Shown: positions 36,696-46,370, counted from the stretch's first letter. The stretch: 64,000 bases of DNA from Massilia psychrophila (GCF_002760665.1 NZ_PDOB01000009.1:1-64000), one strand, 5' to 3'. The notes: a model not told the origin generated them from the letters alone. A program made the numbers and translations.

Positions 36696-37748
36696 ATGAA
36701 AAACCCAGTGCTCGTTCCCGTCGTCGTTGCCGCCTTTGCTGGCGCCGTCTTGCTCGGCGCCGCCTCCCTGGCCCTGGCCGCCGAAAATCCGCCCAAGGCC
36801 GAACCGGCCATGCAGAAAGTGCTCGACGCCCTTGCTTCGCTGGGCGGCAAGCCGGCCGAAACCCTGACCCCGGAAGAAGCGCGCAAGCAGCCGACGTTCG
36901 CCGACGCGGTCAAGAAAGTGACCAGCGACATGGGCAAGAGCGCCGCGCCCGACGCTGGCGTGACCGTCAAGGACATGTCGATCGCCGGCCCGCTGGGTAA
37001 TTTTCCGATCCATATTTACACGCCGGAAGGCAAGGGGCCGTTCCCCGTCATGGTCTATTACCATGGCGGCGGCTTCGTCATCGCCGACACCAAAACCTAT
37101 GACGCCTCACCGCGCGCGCTGGCGAAGATGGCCAACGCCATCATGGTGGCGGTCGACTATCACCTGGCGCCGGAACACCCATTCCCCGCCGCGCCGAACG
37201 ATGCCTACGCGGCCTACCTCTGGACACTCGAGCATGCGAAGGAAATCAACGGCGATCCGGCCAGGGTGGCGGTCGGCGGCGAAAGCGCCGGCGGCAACCT
37301 GGCGACCGTGGTGTCGATGATGGCGCGCGACAAGAAAGTGGCGATGCCGGTGCACCAGTTGCTGGTCTACCCGGTCGTCGACGCCAACATGGAGACGCTT
37401 TCGTATCGCAGGAACGCCGAAGCCAAGCCGCTCAACAAGGCGAGCATGGCGTGGTTCTTCAAGCATTACGCGGGCGACCCGGCCAACCCCTATGCGCTGC
37501 CGATGAAAGCTGTTTCGCTAAAGGGACTGCCGCCTGCGACCGTCATCGCGGCCGAAATCGATCCCCTGCAGTCGGAAGGAAAAGCCTATGCCGACCGCCT
37601 GAAAAAAGATGGCGTCGCCGTGACATACAAGCAGTACATGGGGGTGACACATGAATTTTTCGGCATGGGCGCGGTGGTGCCGAAAGCAAAAGAAGCCGAG
37701 CAGTTCGCCGCCGATGCGCTGAAAAAGGCGTTTGCGGCCAAGAAATAA
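36696..37748 (+). CDS. Exported alpha/beta hydrolase, HSL-type esterase
   Basis: 350 aa with a signal peptide (to LALAAE, about residue 29). The hormone-sensitive-lipase-like esterase signature is complete: oxyanion-hole HGGGF in MVYYHGGGFVIAD, nucleophile GESAGG in VAVGGESAGGNLATV, DYHLAPEHPFPAAPNDAY, catalytic Asp near AAEIDPLQSEG and His in THEFFGMG. It probably hydrolyses short acyl esters in the periplasm. It is preceded by 236 bp of AT-rich sequence with no gene and a good candidate for the promoter. Confidence 0.93.
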   Translation: MKNPVLVPVVVAAFAGAVLLGAASLALAAENPPKAEPAMQKVLDALASLGGKPAETLTPEEARKQPTFADAVKKVTSDMGKSAAPDAGVTVKDMSIAGPLGNFPIHIYTPEGKGPFPVMVYYHGGGFVIADTKTYDASPRALAKMANAIMVAVDYHLAPEHPFPAAPNDAYAAYLWTLEHAKEINGDPARVAVGGESAGGNLATVVSMMARDKKVAMPVHQLLVYPVVDANMETLSYRRNAEAKPLNKASMAWFFKHYAGDPANPYALPMKAVSLKGLPPATVIAAEIDPLQSEGKAYADRLKKDGVAVTYKQYMGVTHEFFGMGAVVPKAKEAEQFAADALKKAFAAKK

Positions 37749-37854
37749 GACCGACAGCGACCGGGAAGGGCGACGGCTGCGATGCAAAAACAGGATTGAA
37801 ATAAAAGCGAGGTCTGCTTGCGGTTCCCCGATGTATCTGGCGAACCTGGGTGAC

Positions 37855-38719
37855 TTATGCCGCCAGCACGCAATTGCGTCCGTTTGCCTTGGCGCGGTAC
37901 ATCGCCGCATCGGCGCGACTGATCGCCTCGTCGAAGCGCTCGAGCGGCCTGGACGCCGTGACCCCGGCGGAGAAGGCGACCGCCAGCAGGGGATCGACGG
38001 CGTCGATGCGCATCGCCCCGATGCGCGCGGCAATGCGGTCCAGCACGGCCAGCGCCTCGTCGAGCCGGGTGTCGGGCATCAGCAGCAAAAATTCCTCGCC
38101 GCCCCAACGCGCCAGCGTATCGGCCACGCGCAAGGTGGCACCGGCTTCGCGGGCGAAGCTTTGCAGCACGGCGTCGCCGCCTGCATGGCCGTATTTGTCG
38201 TTGATAGCCTTGAAAAAATCGACGTCAATGGATCGACGCTTCGAACGGCGGATGGTGCCGCGGCTGCAGCCAAGCCAATGCCGCGGTGGCCGCGCCGAGG
38301 GCGGCAACGGCGAACGCGCTGAGCCAAAGGGTCTGGCGCGGGCGCAAGGCGAAGGCGCAGAAGACGAAGATCACCGGCAAGCCGATCAGCATGGCGCTAC
38401 CCAGGTTGTCGAGCACGGCATACAGCGCCAGGGCTTGGACAATGGCAAACTGGGCCTGGGCGAGCGCCAGTTTCCAGTTGGGAATTTTTAACCACGGCGC
38501 GCAACGCAATAGAATATAAAACGCCACCACGCCGGACAGACACAACGAGACGACCAGAACCGCTGCCGGTCGGGCAATGTAGCCGCCCGTCACTTGGTGC
38601 CACACCACGGCGCAGCAAAAGCTGTACAGCAGCGCGGTGGCAGCCCAGTACGTCAACACGCTGCGCAGCTTCCGGGTGGTGCCAAACACCGCGTGTGACA
38701 TCTTTTTAACCAGGGACAT
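37855..38719 (-). pseudogene. Membrane diguanylate cyclase with an internal deletion
   Basis: The first 160 codons from ATG 38719 encode a five- or six-helix membrane domain ending in WLQPRHHPPFEASIH and a stop. In another frame a GGDEF domain follows at once: RSIDVDFFKAINDKYGHAGG, LARWGGEEFLLLMPDTRLDE and ISRADAAMYRAKANGRN. The first third of the GGDEF domain, with the DxLTxLxNRR motif, is missing and the frame is shifted at about 38228-38260, so one deletion of perhaps 80-100 codons made both lesions. The GGEEF loop survives but cannot be expressed with its membrane part. Confidence 0.85.
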
Positions 38720-39022
38720 GCGGTATTATTGCTAACGAGAATGTATCAGTCTACTTTCTAATCGGACAGTGGCAAAAGAATATTCTGTAACGATTAGCCA
38801 AGTGCTTGTCGTATTGTTAGCGCAGTGCAACAAGTTGTTGCCCGTAGATTGTGTTCGTTCGCCTGGGTACAACTGGCACCGTCGAGAGCCTGTCGAAATG
38901 GTTGATCCGTGGCGTACTGGCCCGATCGACCGGTAGCCGCCGTCGAGTTGACAAGCGCGGCATGATAAACATGATAAACAAGTCATAATGCAGCGTCACC
39001 ATCCCCCCCCCGAAGGACCGCC
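38720..39022. other. Intergenic between diguanylate cyclase remnant and GST gene
   Basis: 303 bp, no gene seen. It contains a perfect tandem repeat of ATGATAAAC (38962-38979) just after TTGACA (38948-38953), and a run of nine C before the GST ribosome site. The repeat may be a regulator site for the GST promoter, but no -10 box is clear. Confidence 0.4.
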
Positions 39023-39724
39023 ATGACCGACCTGTCCTCTTTTCCGATTACCAAAAAATGGCCCGCCGTCTATCCTGAGCAGATCCAGCTTTACTCGTTG
39101 CCGACGCCGAACGGCGTCAAGGTGTCGATCATGCTGGAAGAGACCGGGTTGCCGTACGAGGTTCACTTGGTCAGTTTCGACACGCAAGACCAGCTGACGC
39201 CGGAATTCATCTCACTCAGTTCCAACAACAAGATCCCGGCGATCCTCGATCCTAACGGACCCGGCGGCCAGCCGCTGGCGCTGTTCGAATCGGGGGCGAT
39301 CCTGATCTACCTGGCCGAAAAAAGCGGCCAGTTGCTGCCGCAAGACGCCGCCGGCCGCTACCAGGCGATCCAGTGGGTGATGTTCCAGATGGGCGGCATC
39401 GGGCCGATGTTCGGCCAGCTCGGCTTCTTTCACAAGTTCGCCGGCAAGGACTACGAGGACAAGCGCCCGTTAGCGCGTTACGTCGCCGAAGTGAAGCGCC
39501 TGCTTGGCGTGCTTGACGCGCGTCTGGTGGGACGCAGCTGGATCATGGGCGACGACTACTCGATCGCCGACATCGCCACTTTTCCGTGGGTGCGCAACCT
39601 GATCGGCTTTTACAATGCGGGCGAGTTGGTCGCCATCAACGACTATCCGCAGGTGCTGCGCGTGCTGGACTCCTTCGTGGCGCGCCCGGCGGTGGCGCGC
39701 GGGCTCGAGATCCCGGCCCGGTAG
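39023..39724 (+). CDS. Glutathione S-transferase family protein (YfcG/YghU-like)
   Basis: 233 aa. N-terminal thioredoxin-like GST domain (IQLYSLPTPNGVKVSIMLEE, NNKIPAILDPNGPGGQPLAL, FESGAILIYLAE for glutathione binding) and an all-helical C-terminal domain (GRSWIMGDDYSIADIATFPW). The Asn after TP, in place of a catalytic Ser or Tyr, is as in the disulfide-bond oxidoreductases YfcG and YghU. It probably acts on disulfides or peroxides in the cytoplasm. GAAGGA precedes the ATG. Confidence 0.92.
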   Translation: MTDLSSFPITKKWPAVYPEQIQLYSLPTPNGVKVSIMLEETGLPYEVHLVSFDTQDQLTPEFISLSSNNKIPAILDPNGPGGQPLALFESGAILIYLAEKSGQLLPQDAAGRYQAIQWVMFQMGGIGPMFGQLGFFHKFAGKDYEDKRPLARYVAEVKRLLGVLDARLVGRSWIMGDDYSIADIATFPWVRNLIGFYNAGELVAINDYPQVLRVLDSFVARPAVARGLEIPAR

Positions 39725-39759
39725 GGGGACCCCCGGTTTGCGGACTAAGAGCTGCTTCT

Positions 39760-40258
39760 TATCGGCAGGCGGCACGCCGGCAAATAATTCCCAGTGCGAA
39801 ATGCAGCATCGCGAGACAGGTACAGCTCTTCTTTTCCCAACGTACCGGTCAGCGTCGGAATCGATTCATCCGGCTATGAACCCGTTCGACAGCCATCGGC
39901 GTGCTTTCGCGCCTTCTACTCGCTTTTCGTCATGCTGCTGGCCGCGTGACTTCATGTGTGTCGTCAAGCCGAACTCGGCCACCAGAATACGAATGGCATC
40001 CTAGTCATGTCCTTTGTCCAGGCTCAGGTGCTGCGGCGTTTCGTGCGTCGGCTCGGGCCGCTCAATCATCAGTTGGGATAACGTCCGTTCCACCAACTTC
40101 ATGTCATGCCGGTTTGCACCATCGATCTCAATGGCGATCGGTATGCCATTCGCTTCTGTCAGCAGGCTGCGCTTGACACCACCTTTGCCTCGGTCGGTCG
40201 CGTCGGGGCCGGTTTTTCCCCCACCCAATGGCGCCTTCGTCATTGCCCCATCGAGTGC
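39760..40258 (-). pseudogene. IS5-family transposase, decayed 3' part
   Basis: The minus-strand frame reads DGAMTKAPLGGGKTG, TDRGKGGVKRSLLTEANGIP and EIDGANRHDMKLV, the second half of IS5-family transposases of the IS427/IS1031 sort. It meets a stop after LSLDKGHD, where an Asp-Ala-Ile continuation in the same frame follows, and then frameshifts in SRMNRFRRW. It is joined without a gap to an IS1595 fragment at about 40258. It is non-functional. Confidence 0.8.
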
Positions 40259-40944
40259 CACCTTATGCGTGTAACCGAGCCGCTCGAGCACTTCAAAACC
40301 CAACAGCCCGTCGGACACCTCGCAGCTGCCCGGCGCCACGGCCAGCCGCCCCCAGAGCGTCAGGGCCGCGAACGAAAAGCCGGCGACCGGATCGAAACGC
40401 ACTCGTTGCGGACGCCCTCGCGCATTTCCACTGCCGCGACGAAGGCCACCTTGTTCGTCGATCCGCGTCCCGGTCCGCCGCCGGTGCGCTCCCCGCCCAG
40501 GTAGGCGTCATCGACACGGATATCGCCTTCCAGCGGGCGATCGGCCTCGCGCTGGGCCATCGCCGCCATCAGCTTGTGCTTGAGCAGCCAGGCGGCCTTC
40601 CAGGAAATGCCCAACTGCCGCATCAAAGCCAGCGCTGCGATGTTCGTCTTCGACTGCGTGATCAGGTAGATCGCCAGGAACCACTTCGTCAACGGTAGGT
40701 GACCATGCTCCATCACCGTTCCCGAGCGCAGGCTGGTCTGATGCCGACAGGCGCCACACTGCCAGTACCGTCGTCCCTGCCGCCTGAATTCGTAAGCGGT
40801 TGTATGGCCGCACGGGCAAACGAACCCGTGCGGCCAGCGCGCCTTGATGAATGCGGTTTCGCACTGTTCCTCGCTGCCGTACTCCTTCAGGAATGCTGCC
40901 AGGGACAGCCCCTTCTGGAACTGAATTGCGTTGATCGCCATCAT
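40259..40944 (-). pseudogene. IS1595-family transposase, frameshifted and 3'-truncated
   Basis: Starts MMAINAIQFQKGLSLAAFLK with a zinc-ribbon (CPCGHTTAYEFRRQGRRYWQ, CGACRHQTSLRSGTVMEHGH) and the ISXO2-type domain (DDAYLGGERTGGGPGRGS), as in IS1595. Near 40385-40400 the frame shifts from NECVSIRSP to RFDPVAGFSFAALTLWGRLA and goes on to GLLGFEVLERLGYTHKVA, still IS1595-like. At about 40258 it changes abruptly into an IS5-type sequence. The catalytic C-terminal His/Glu part is lost. Confidence 0.82.
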
Positions 40945-40949
40945 CGTCT

Positions 40950-41007
40950 CCTCAGTAACTCAAACATTCTGAAGATTTGACTCGGCGGGAGCGGTTGAGT
41001 TCTGAGG
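40950..41007. repeat. Inverted repeat upstream of the IS1595 remnant
   Basis: CCTCAGTAACTCAA (40950-40963) and TTGAGTTCTGAGG (40995-41007) pair with a one-base bulge. They lie just upstream of the IS1595-type start codon and may be its promoter-side hairpin or an internal part of its terminal region. Confidence 0.5.
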
Positions 41008-41100
41008 AAAAAACATAATCAGGTAATAGGTTGTTGCCTGATTTTCATTAGAGAGCGATGATTATTCGCTAGTCGGCGGGCATGTTATCGTGCATGTTAT

Positions 41101-41146
41101 TGACTGCGACTGCGACTGCGACTGCGACTGCGACTGCGACTGCGAT
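41101..41146. repeat. Hexanucleotide microsatellite (GACTGC)n
   Basis: About 7.5 uninterrupted copies of GACTGC. It lies in the gap between the IS1595 remnant and the phnA-like gene, outside any credible gene; the (Cys-Asp)n and (Ala-Val)n frames through it are not convincing proteins. Confidence 0.9.
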
Positions 41147-41241
41147 GGTGCCGGCAAATCCGGGCCATTCAGGCGTGATAACCCTGCATGCTTCGTTTTG
41201 CCAGTCAGACTCCCTGGAAGAAAAGCCGGGGTCTGCCTCCT

Positions 41242-41589
41242 TCAAGCCTTCTTGACGAATTCGCTCTTCAGGCTCATGGCGCCGAAGCCGTCGATCTTGC
41301 AATCGATGTCGTGGTCGCTGTCGACCAGCCGGATGTTCTTTACCTTGGTACCGACCTTGACGGTGCCGCCCGAGCCTTTCAGCTTCAGGTCCTTGATGAC
41401 GGTGACGGTGTCGCCGTCCCGCAGGACGTTGCCGGCGCTATCGCGGTATACTTTCGGGCCCTCGACGGCGGCGCCGGCTTCGGCGTCGGTGGCGCTCCAC
41501 TCGTGGCCGCATTCCGGACAGGCGAGCTGGACTCCGTCCTCATAGGTGAATTCGGAATTGCATTTCGGGCAGGGGGGCAGGGCGCTCAT
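41242..41589 (-). CDS. yjdM: Zinc-ribbon PhnA/YjdM-like protein
   Basis: 115 aa. An N-terminal zinc ribbon ([16 protein letters not shown] and [10 protein letters not shown], four Cys) is followed by the PhnA domain ([60 protein letters not shown]). Originally linked to alkylphosphonate use by location only; the function is unknown. The start at 41589 begins the zinc ribbon; the frame is open far upstream across the PPTase antisense phase but without homology. It lies downstream of the PPTase gene on the same strand. Confidence 0.93.
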   Translation of the reverse strand: MSALPPCPKCNSEFTYEDGVQLACPECGHEWSATDAEAGAAVEGPKVYRDSAGNVLRDGDTVTVIKDLKLKGSGGTVKVGTKVKNIRLVDSDHDIDCKIDGFGAMSLKSEFVKKA

Positions 41590-41656
41590 CGGATACTCCT
41601 TGTTGGCCAGGGCCGGCCTGTGACAGGCGCGCAGTATAGCAGCGCACATTGCAGGG

Positions 41657-42226
41657 TTACAGCGCCAGCGCGCCGGCCAGTTCCAGGGGCAGCTCCAGCG
41701 CGAGCACGCGGCAGCCGGGCAGTGGCGTCCATTCGGCCAGCGGTTCGCCATACAGCTTGAGGCAGGCTTCTCGCTCGGCCCAGGCCTGGGCGAAGGCGCG
41801 CGGTCGCTCAAGCTCGGGGAGCGCCGCCAGGCGGATGGCGCAAGCCATGCCGAGGTAGTCGTGGGCCACCCGCGCCCAGTCCGACGTTGCCCGCACTTCC
41901 ACCAGGTCGAGGCCGACCGCGCCGTGCGGGTTGATCGCCACCATCGAGACGGCGCCGGCATGGCTGATCGACAGGCCCGGCACCAGAGGCCATCCTTCAA
42001 TCGCCACGTGAGGCGCGCTGCCGGGGTTTGAATGCACGGCGATCCGTTCGATGGCGATGCCAAGAACGTGCGCCAGCGCCTCGCGCACGGCAATGCGGAT
42101 GCGCGCGCGGGCCTGCGTCCGCTGCGCGCCCTTGCCGTCACCATCGCCATTGACAACCGAAATCACCAGCACTTCGTCGCCCCAGGGAGGCAGCGGCCCA
42201 GGCCAGGGATGGACAACGATCGCCAT
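41657..42226 (-). CDS. 4'-phosphopantetheinyl transferase
   Basis: 189 aa, Sfp/AcpT-like. Metal-binding motif [11 protein letters not shown] and the [13 protein letters not shown] motif (normally WxxKEAxxK) are present, as is [20 protein letters not shown] before them. It would load the phosphopantetheine arm of coenzyme A onto a carrier-protein Ser. Its start overlaps the stop of the NRPS-like gene by four bases, so the obvious substrate is that enzyme's carrier domain (Ser574). Confidence 0.88.
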   Translation of the reverse strand: MAIVVHPWPGPLPPWGDEVLVISVVNGDGDGKGAQRTQARARIRIAVREALAHVLGIAIERIAVHSNPGSAPHVAIEGWPLVPGLSISHAGAVSMVAINPHGAVGLDLVEVRATSDWARVAHDYLGMACAIRLAALPELERPRAFAQAWAEREACLKLYGEPLAEWTPLPGCRVLALELPLELAGALAL

Positions 42227-45200
42227 CAGCGCGCCGGGGCCGCCGGGCAGCCGGCCCAGCTCGAGCCGGCCGGGATGTGCTCGCCCTTCATTACCAGGGT
42301 CAGCGGGCCGAGGCGGGCGTTGTCGCCGACCTTCGCGCTGTAGAGCACCGCGCTGCGCGGCCCCATGTAGACCTTGCTGCCGATGTCGACATGGTCGATC
42401 TTCATGACCCGGTCTTCGAACAGGTGGGTCTGCGGGCAGGCAAACGCGTTGAGCTCGCTGTAGTCGCCGATGGTGACGCAATCGAACTCGGTGATGTCGG
42501 TGGTGTCGAGGTAGACGCCGCGGCCGATCTTGCAGCCCAGCAGGTTAAACGCGACAGGCAGCCACGGCGTGCCGCGCAGGTAGCGCATGAAGTTCGGCAC
42601 GGCGATGCCTTCGTACATGTTGGTGACGCCTTCGGAGAGCCACACGAACGGTGTCCACATCGGGGCGGCGCGCTTGCGGTAGCGCCCCAGCAGCAACCAT
42701 TTGAACGCCATCACGAACAGGTAGTTGCCGATGCCATAGATCAGGCCGGCCATTGCCAGGTCGCTCACTACTTCGCCCCAGCGCCCGGCGCCGGCGATCG
42801 GTACGACGTCGAGCACGACCGTGTAGCCGACGGCGATGACGACCGCGTGCGGGGCGACGATGCGAAACGCTTCGACCAGCGTGCGTCCCAGCCGGCGCAG
42901 CGGCGAGGGCCGGTACGTCAGCCACTCCGGGTAGCCACTCACTTCCTCGCGTGCCGGCAGGTGGATCGGCGGCGAGCCGAGCCAGGTGTCGCCGCTTTTC
43001 ATCTGCTCATTATCGGGCGCGTAGGTGTGGACGCCGACCAGCACCCGTTCCGGCAGGATGGTGCCGTCGGGGATATAGCTGCCGTTGCCGACGAAACTGC
43101 GGTGCGACACCACCGTCGGCTGCATCGTCATCCAGCCGCCGTCGATCTGTTCGTCGCCGAGCATGACGGCGTCGGCGATGAAGGTTTCGTCGCCCAGGGT
43201 CAGCATGTCGGGAACCACGCCGAGGGCGGTGGAAATTTCGGCATCGCGCCCGACCTTGGCGCCCAGCAGGCGGTACCAGAACGGCGCGAACACGGTGGCG
43301 TAAATGCCATGCAACACGTTCAGGCTCGATTCCTGGATATGGCTGACCAGCCATTTCTGGCAGTAGGTATTGCTGTGCACGGCCGAGCGGCCGGGCTGCA
43401 GCCGCGGCATCGCCCCCCAGCGGATGCCGGCCGATACCAGCATCGTCAGCACGATCAGCACGGCGCTGGCCGGGAAGGCCAGCACGAAGTAGCGCGCCAG
43501 CTGGACGGTGACGCGCTCGCCCTGCAGCCACGGCATCAGTTCGCCCTCGTCGAACGAGTCGATCAGCACGAAACTCGGAAACACCGGCATGAAAAACAGG
43601 GTGGCGATCAGCAGCATGCCGAATACGAAGAACAGCGCTTCTCCGGCGACACGCAGGCGCCCCACGGCGGGGCGGGGCGGCACGTTGGATACGAACGGCT
43701 TGATGTCGCGCGCCGGCGAGCCGCCCCAGACGCGCCCGGCGGGGACGTGGACGCCGTCGGCCAGCGCTGCCTGGCCTTCGAGGTGGCCGGCCTGGCCGAT
43801 CGAAGTATTGCCTTCCAGTACGGCGTACGAGGCGACGCAGGCGTCGTCGGCCAGAGTGATGCGTCCGAGCAGCAGGCGGCCGCGTTCAACCCGGGCGTTT
43901 TCGAAGTTGACGGCGTTGCCAATGCTGACATTGTTGCCGATGACCAGCAGATCGGGCGCGCGCAAGGTCATCGCGCCGATGATCACTTCGTCGCCGACGG
44001 TCGCGCCCAAGGCGCGCAGCCACCAGTTGTACAGCGATGATCCGGCCAGCAGGTAAACCGGCGCGGACTCGACCAGCCGGTCGGCCAGCCACCAGCGGTA
44101 GTACGTCAAGCCCCACAACGGGTAGGAGCCGGCTTTCAGGCGTCCGGCAACGATCCACTTGCCGGCGATCGCGAAGACGAATTCCATTATTGTCGCGAGC
44201 AGGAACACGCCGATCGAGGCGGCGATGGCGCGCGTGACCGAGTCGCCGGGCGAGCCGGTCAGGAAGTGGAAAGTAAAAAACGGCGCCAGCCACTGGGCCA
44301 TGCGCAAGGTCACCAGGAACGGTACGGCGGCGGCCTGGGCCACGCCGCAACGCCAGCGCTGGACGCCAGAAGGCGGCGTCCAGTCGGCCTGGGCGGGGGT
44401 GGCAAGCGGCGCATCGGCCAGTGCGGCGGCGATCAGGCCGATCTTGCGGTGGTGGTAAATGTCGCGCACCGTCACGTGGGCGAAGGCCGGATCGGCGCGC
44501 AACGCGGACGCCAGGCGGGCGGCAAAAAACGAGTGTCCGCCGAGGTCGCTGAAAAAGTCGGCGTCGCGCCGGATCGGCTGGCCCGGGAACAGTGCCGCGA
44601 GGGCTGTGAACAGCGCGCTCTCGGCCGGCGTTTCCGGCACGCTTGACTCGCCCGCAGACGCGGCCGGCGCGATTGACAGCGGCATCGCCTTGAGCGCCTT
44701 GCGGTCGATCTTGCCGGAAGTGAGGCGCGGCATCGTGGCCAGAATTTCGTAGCGGCCGGGCACCATATATGGAGGCAAGTGTTCGACGAGCGCGTGGCGC
44801 AGGCTTGACCGCGCCAGCGCGGCGCTGCCGGCGGACAGCACGATGTAGGCGACCAGCTGGTCGATGTCATCAATCTTGCTCAGCAGCACCGCGACGGTGC
44901 CGACGCCATCCTGCTGGGCCAGCACGGTTTCTATCTCTCCCAGCTCGACGCGAAAGCCGCGGATCTTGACTTGGTCGTCGGTACGGCCGAGGCATTGCAC
45001 TTCGCCATCGACATCAATGCGGGCCAGGTCGCCGGTGCGGTACAGGCGCGCATCCATGCTGCCCGCCGCCCACGGGTTGATCAGGAATTTATCCGCCGTC
45101 AGGTCGGGCCGGCCGAGGTAGCCCGCCGCCAGCCCGGGGCCGGTGATGCACAATTCGCCCGTCTCGCCGCGCGCCAGTAAACTGAGGGCCGGGCCTTCGG

Positions 45201-46251
45201 TGCCGATTACCAGCAAGCCGTAATTGGGCAGCGGCGTGCCGATGGTAATCAAGCGCCCTGGCTGCAGCCGCGCCAGGCTGGCCGACACCGTCGCTTCGGT
45301 CGGGCCGTAGGTATTGAACATCTCGCGGCCGGGGCGCGACCAGCGCAGGACGAGCGACTCGGGGCACATTTCGCCGCCCAGGTTAATCAGGCGCAGGCTG
45401 GCAACCTCCTCGGCAAACAGCGCCTGCAGGGTCGGCACCGCGTGCAGCACGGTGACCTTGTTGGCCGACAGCATGCGCGGCAAGGTTTCCGGGTCGCCCG
45501 AGATTTCCTTCGGACCGATCCAGAGCGTGGCGCCGACCAGGTACGCAATCCAGATTTCCTCGAACGACATGTCGAAGGCGACTGAAAAGCCCTGGTAGAC
45601 GCGGTCGTCGGCGCGCACTCCCAGCACGGCGTTTTCGCTGCGCAAAAAGTGGCAGATGCTGCGCTGGGTGATCAGGATGCCCTTCGGCTTGCCGGTCGAG
45701 CCGGAGGTGTAGATGACGTAGGCCGGGGCATCGGGCGAGACGGCGCCGCGCTGGCGCATGGTTACGCCGGCACTTGACGGCGCGAGCATGGCTTGCGCCG
45801 TCCACACCGGACGCTCGACGCCGTCCAGTTGCGGCGCCATCAACGCATCAGTGACGATGCCGATCGCTGCCGCGTCGTCGAGGCACACTTGCAGCCGCTC
45901 GACCGGGGTGTCCTGGTCGACCGGCAGCCATGCCGCGCCGGTCTTGGCAATGGCCGCTTGCATCACCAGCAATTCGATCCCGCGCGGCATCCACAACCCG
46001 ACGATGGCGCCGGGCACTACGCCCGCCTCGATCATGCGCGAGGCGGCCAGCCCGGCCATCCGGTCGAGCTCGAGGTAGCTGATTTCACGCTCGCCGTAGA
46101 CCAGCGCTATGTAATCGGGACTGCGGCGCGCGGTCGCTTCGAGCAGGTCGGCAAGGATTTCTTCCCTCAGCAAGCCTGGGTCAAACGGGCCGTACAGGAC
46201 GTTCGGGTTGATTTGGAACGGGGTGGTATCAAGCAGGGAGAGATCGTTCAT
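42226..46251 (-). CDS. Pls/PosA-type NRPS-like synthetase (adenylation, carrier, membrane/hexapeptide C-terminal domains)
   Basis: 1341 aa in one module. Adenylation domain about residues 35-530: YVIYTSGSTGKPKGI, NTYGPTEATVSAS, YRTGDLARIDVDGEVQCLGR and LTSGKIDRKAL are intact. Carrier domain about 540-620 with DLGGHSFFAARL (Ser574). The rest, about 640-1341, alternates membrane helices with left-handed-helix hexapeptide-like stretches (GDEVIIGAMTLRAPDLLVIG and IGRGVYLDTTDITEFDCVTI), the terminal domain known from epsilon-poly-lysine synthase. No condensation or thioesterase domain exists, as in Pls. By eye the specificity residues begin D-M-E, and Glu at the third position would suit a basic amino acid. 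The product is probably a poly- or oligo-amino acid made at the membrane. Confidence 0.88.
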   Translation of the reverse strand: MNDLSLLDTTPFQINPNVLYGPFDPGLLREEILADLLEATARRSPDYIALVYGEREISYLELDRMAGLAASRMIEAGVVPGAIVGLWMPRGIELLVMQAAIAKTGAAWLPVDQDTPVERLQVCLDDAAAIGIVTDALMAPQLDGVERPVWTAQAMLAPSSAGVTMRQRGAVSPDAPAYVIYTSGSTGKPKGILITQRSICHFLRSENAVLGVRADDRVYQGFSVAFDMSFEEIWIAYLVGATLWIGPKEISGDPETLPRMLSANKVTVLHAVPTLQALFAEEVASLRLINLGGEMCPESLVLRWSRPGREMFNTYGPTEATVSASLARLQPGRLITIGTPLPNYGLLVIGTEGPALSLLARGETGELCITGPGLAAGYLGRPDLTADKFLINPWAAGSMDARLYRTGDLARIDVDGEVQCLGRTDDQVKIRGFRVELGEIETVLAQQDGVGTVAVLLSKIDDIDQLVAYIVLSAGSAALARSSLRHALVEHLPPYMVPGRYEILATMPRLTSGKIDRKALKAMPLSIAPAASAGESSVPETPAESALFTALAALFPGQPIRRDADFFSDLGGHSFFAARLASALRADPAFAHVTVRDIYHHRKIGLIAAALADAPLATPAQADWTPPSGVQRWRCGVAQAAAVPFLVTLRMAQWLAPFFTFHFLTGSPGDSVTRAIAASIGVFLLATIMEFVFAIAGKWIVAGRLKAGSYPLWGLTYYRWWLADRLVESAPVYLLAGSSLYNWWLRALGATVGDEVIIGAMTLRAPDLLVIGNNVSIGNAVNFENARVERGRLLLGRITLADDACVASYAVLEGNTSIGQAGHLEGQAALADGVHVPAGRVWGGSPARDIKPFVSNVPPRPAVGRLRVAGEALFFVFGMLLIATLFFMPVFPSFVLIDSFDEGELMPWLQGERVTVQLARYFVLAFPASAVLIVLTMLVSAGIRWGAMPRLQPGRSAVHSNTYCQKWLVSHIQESSLNVLHGIYATVFAPFWYRLLGAKVGRDAEISTALGVVPDMLTLGDETFIADAVMLGDEQIDGGWMTMQPTVVSHRSFVGNGSYIPDGTILPERVLVGVHTYAPDNEQMKSGDTWLGSPPIHLPAREEVSGYPEWLTYRPSPLRRLGRTLVEAFRIVAPHAVVIAVGYTVVLDVVPIAGAGRWGEVVSDLAMAGLIYGIGNYLFVMAFKWLLLGRYRKRAAPMWTPFVWLSEGVTNMYEGIAVPNFMRYLRGTPWLPVAFNLLGCKIGRGVYLDTTDITEFDCVTIGDYSELNAFACPQTHLFEDRVMKIDHVDIGSKVYMGPRSAVLYSAKVGDNARLGPLTLVMKGEHIPAGSSWAGCPAAPAR

Positions 46252-46370
46252 GCGGGGCGGTTTCGGTTGACGCGAGCGGATGCCGCACCAAGCTCCACAT
46301 TACAGGGAATTTCGCAAAAGGATGGTGCGCCTGAGAACTTTTTTAAGCCCGTGCCTGAACCCATGTGGGC

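Noticed and set aside
41090-41545. Plus-strand frame with a Cys-Asp repeat across the GACTGC microsatellite
   Set aside because: It runs antisense through the phnA-like gene and lacks a ribosome site and any homology; the repeat peptide is a consequence of the hexanucleotide.
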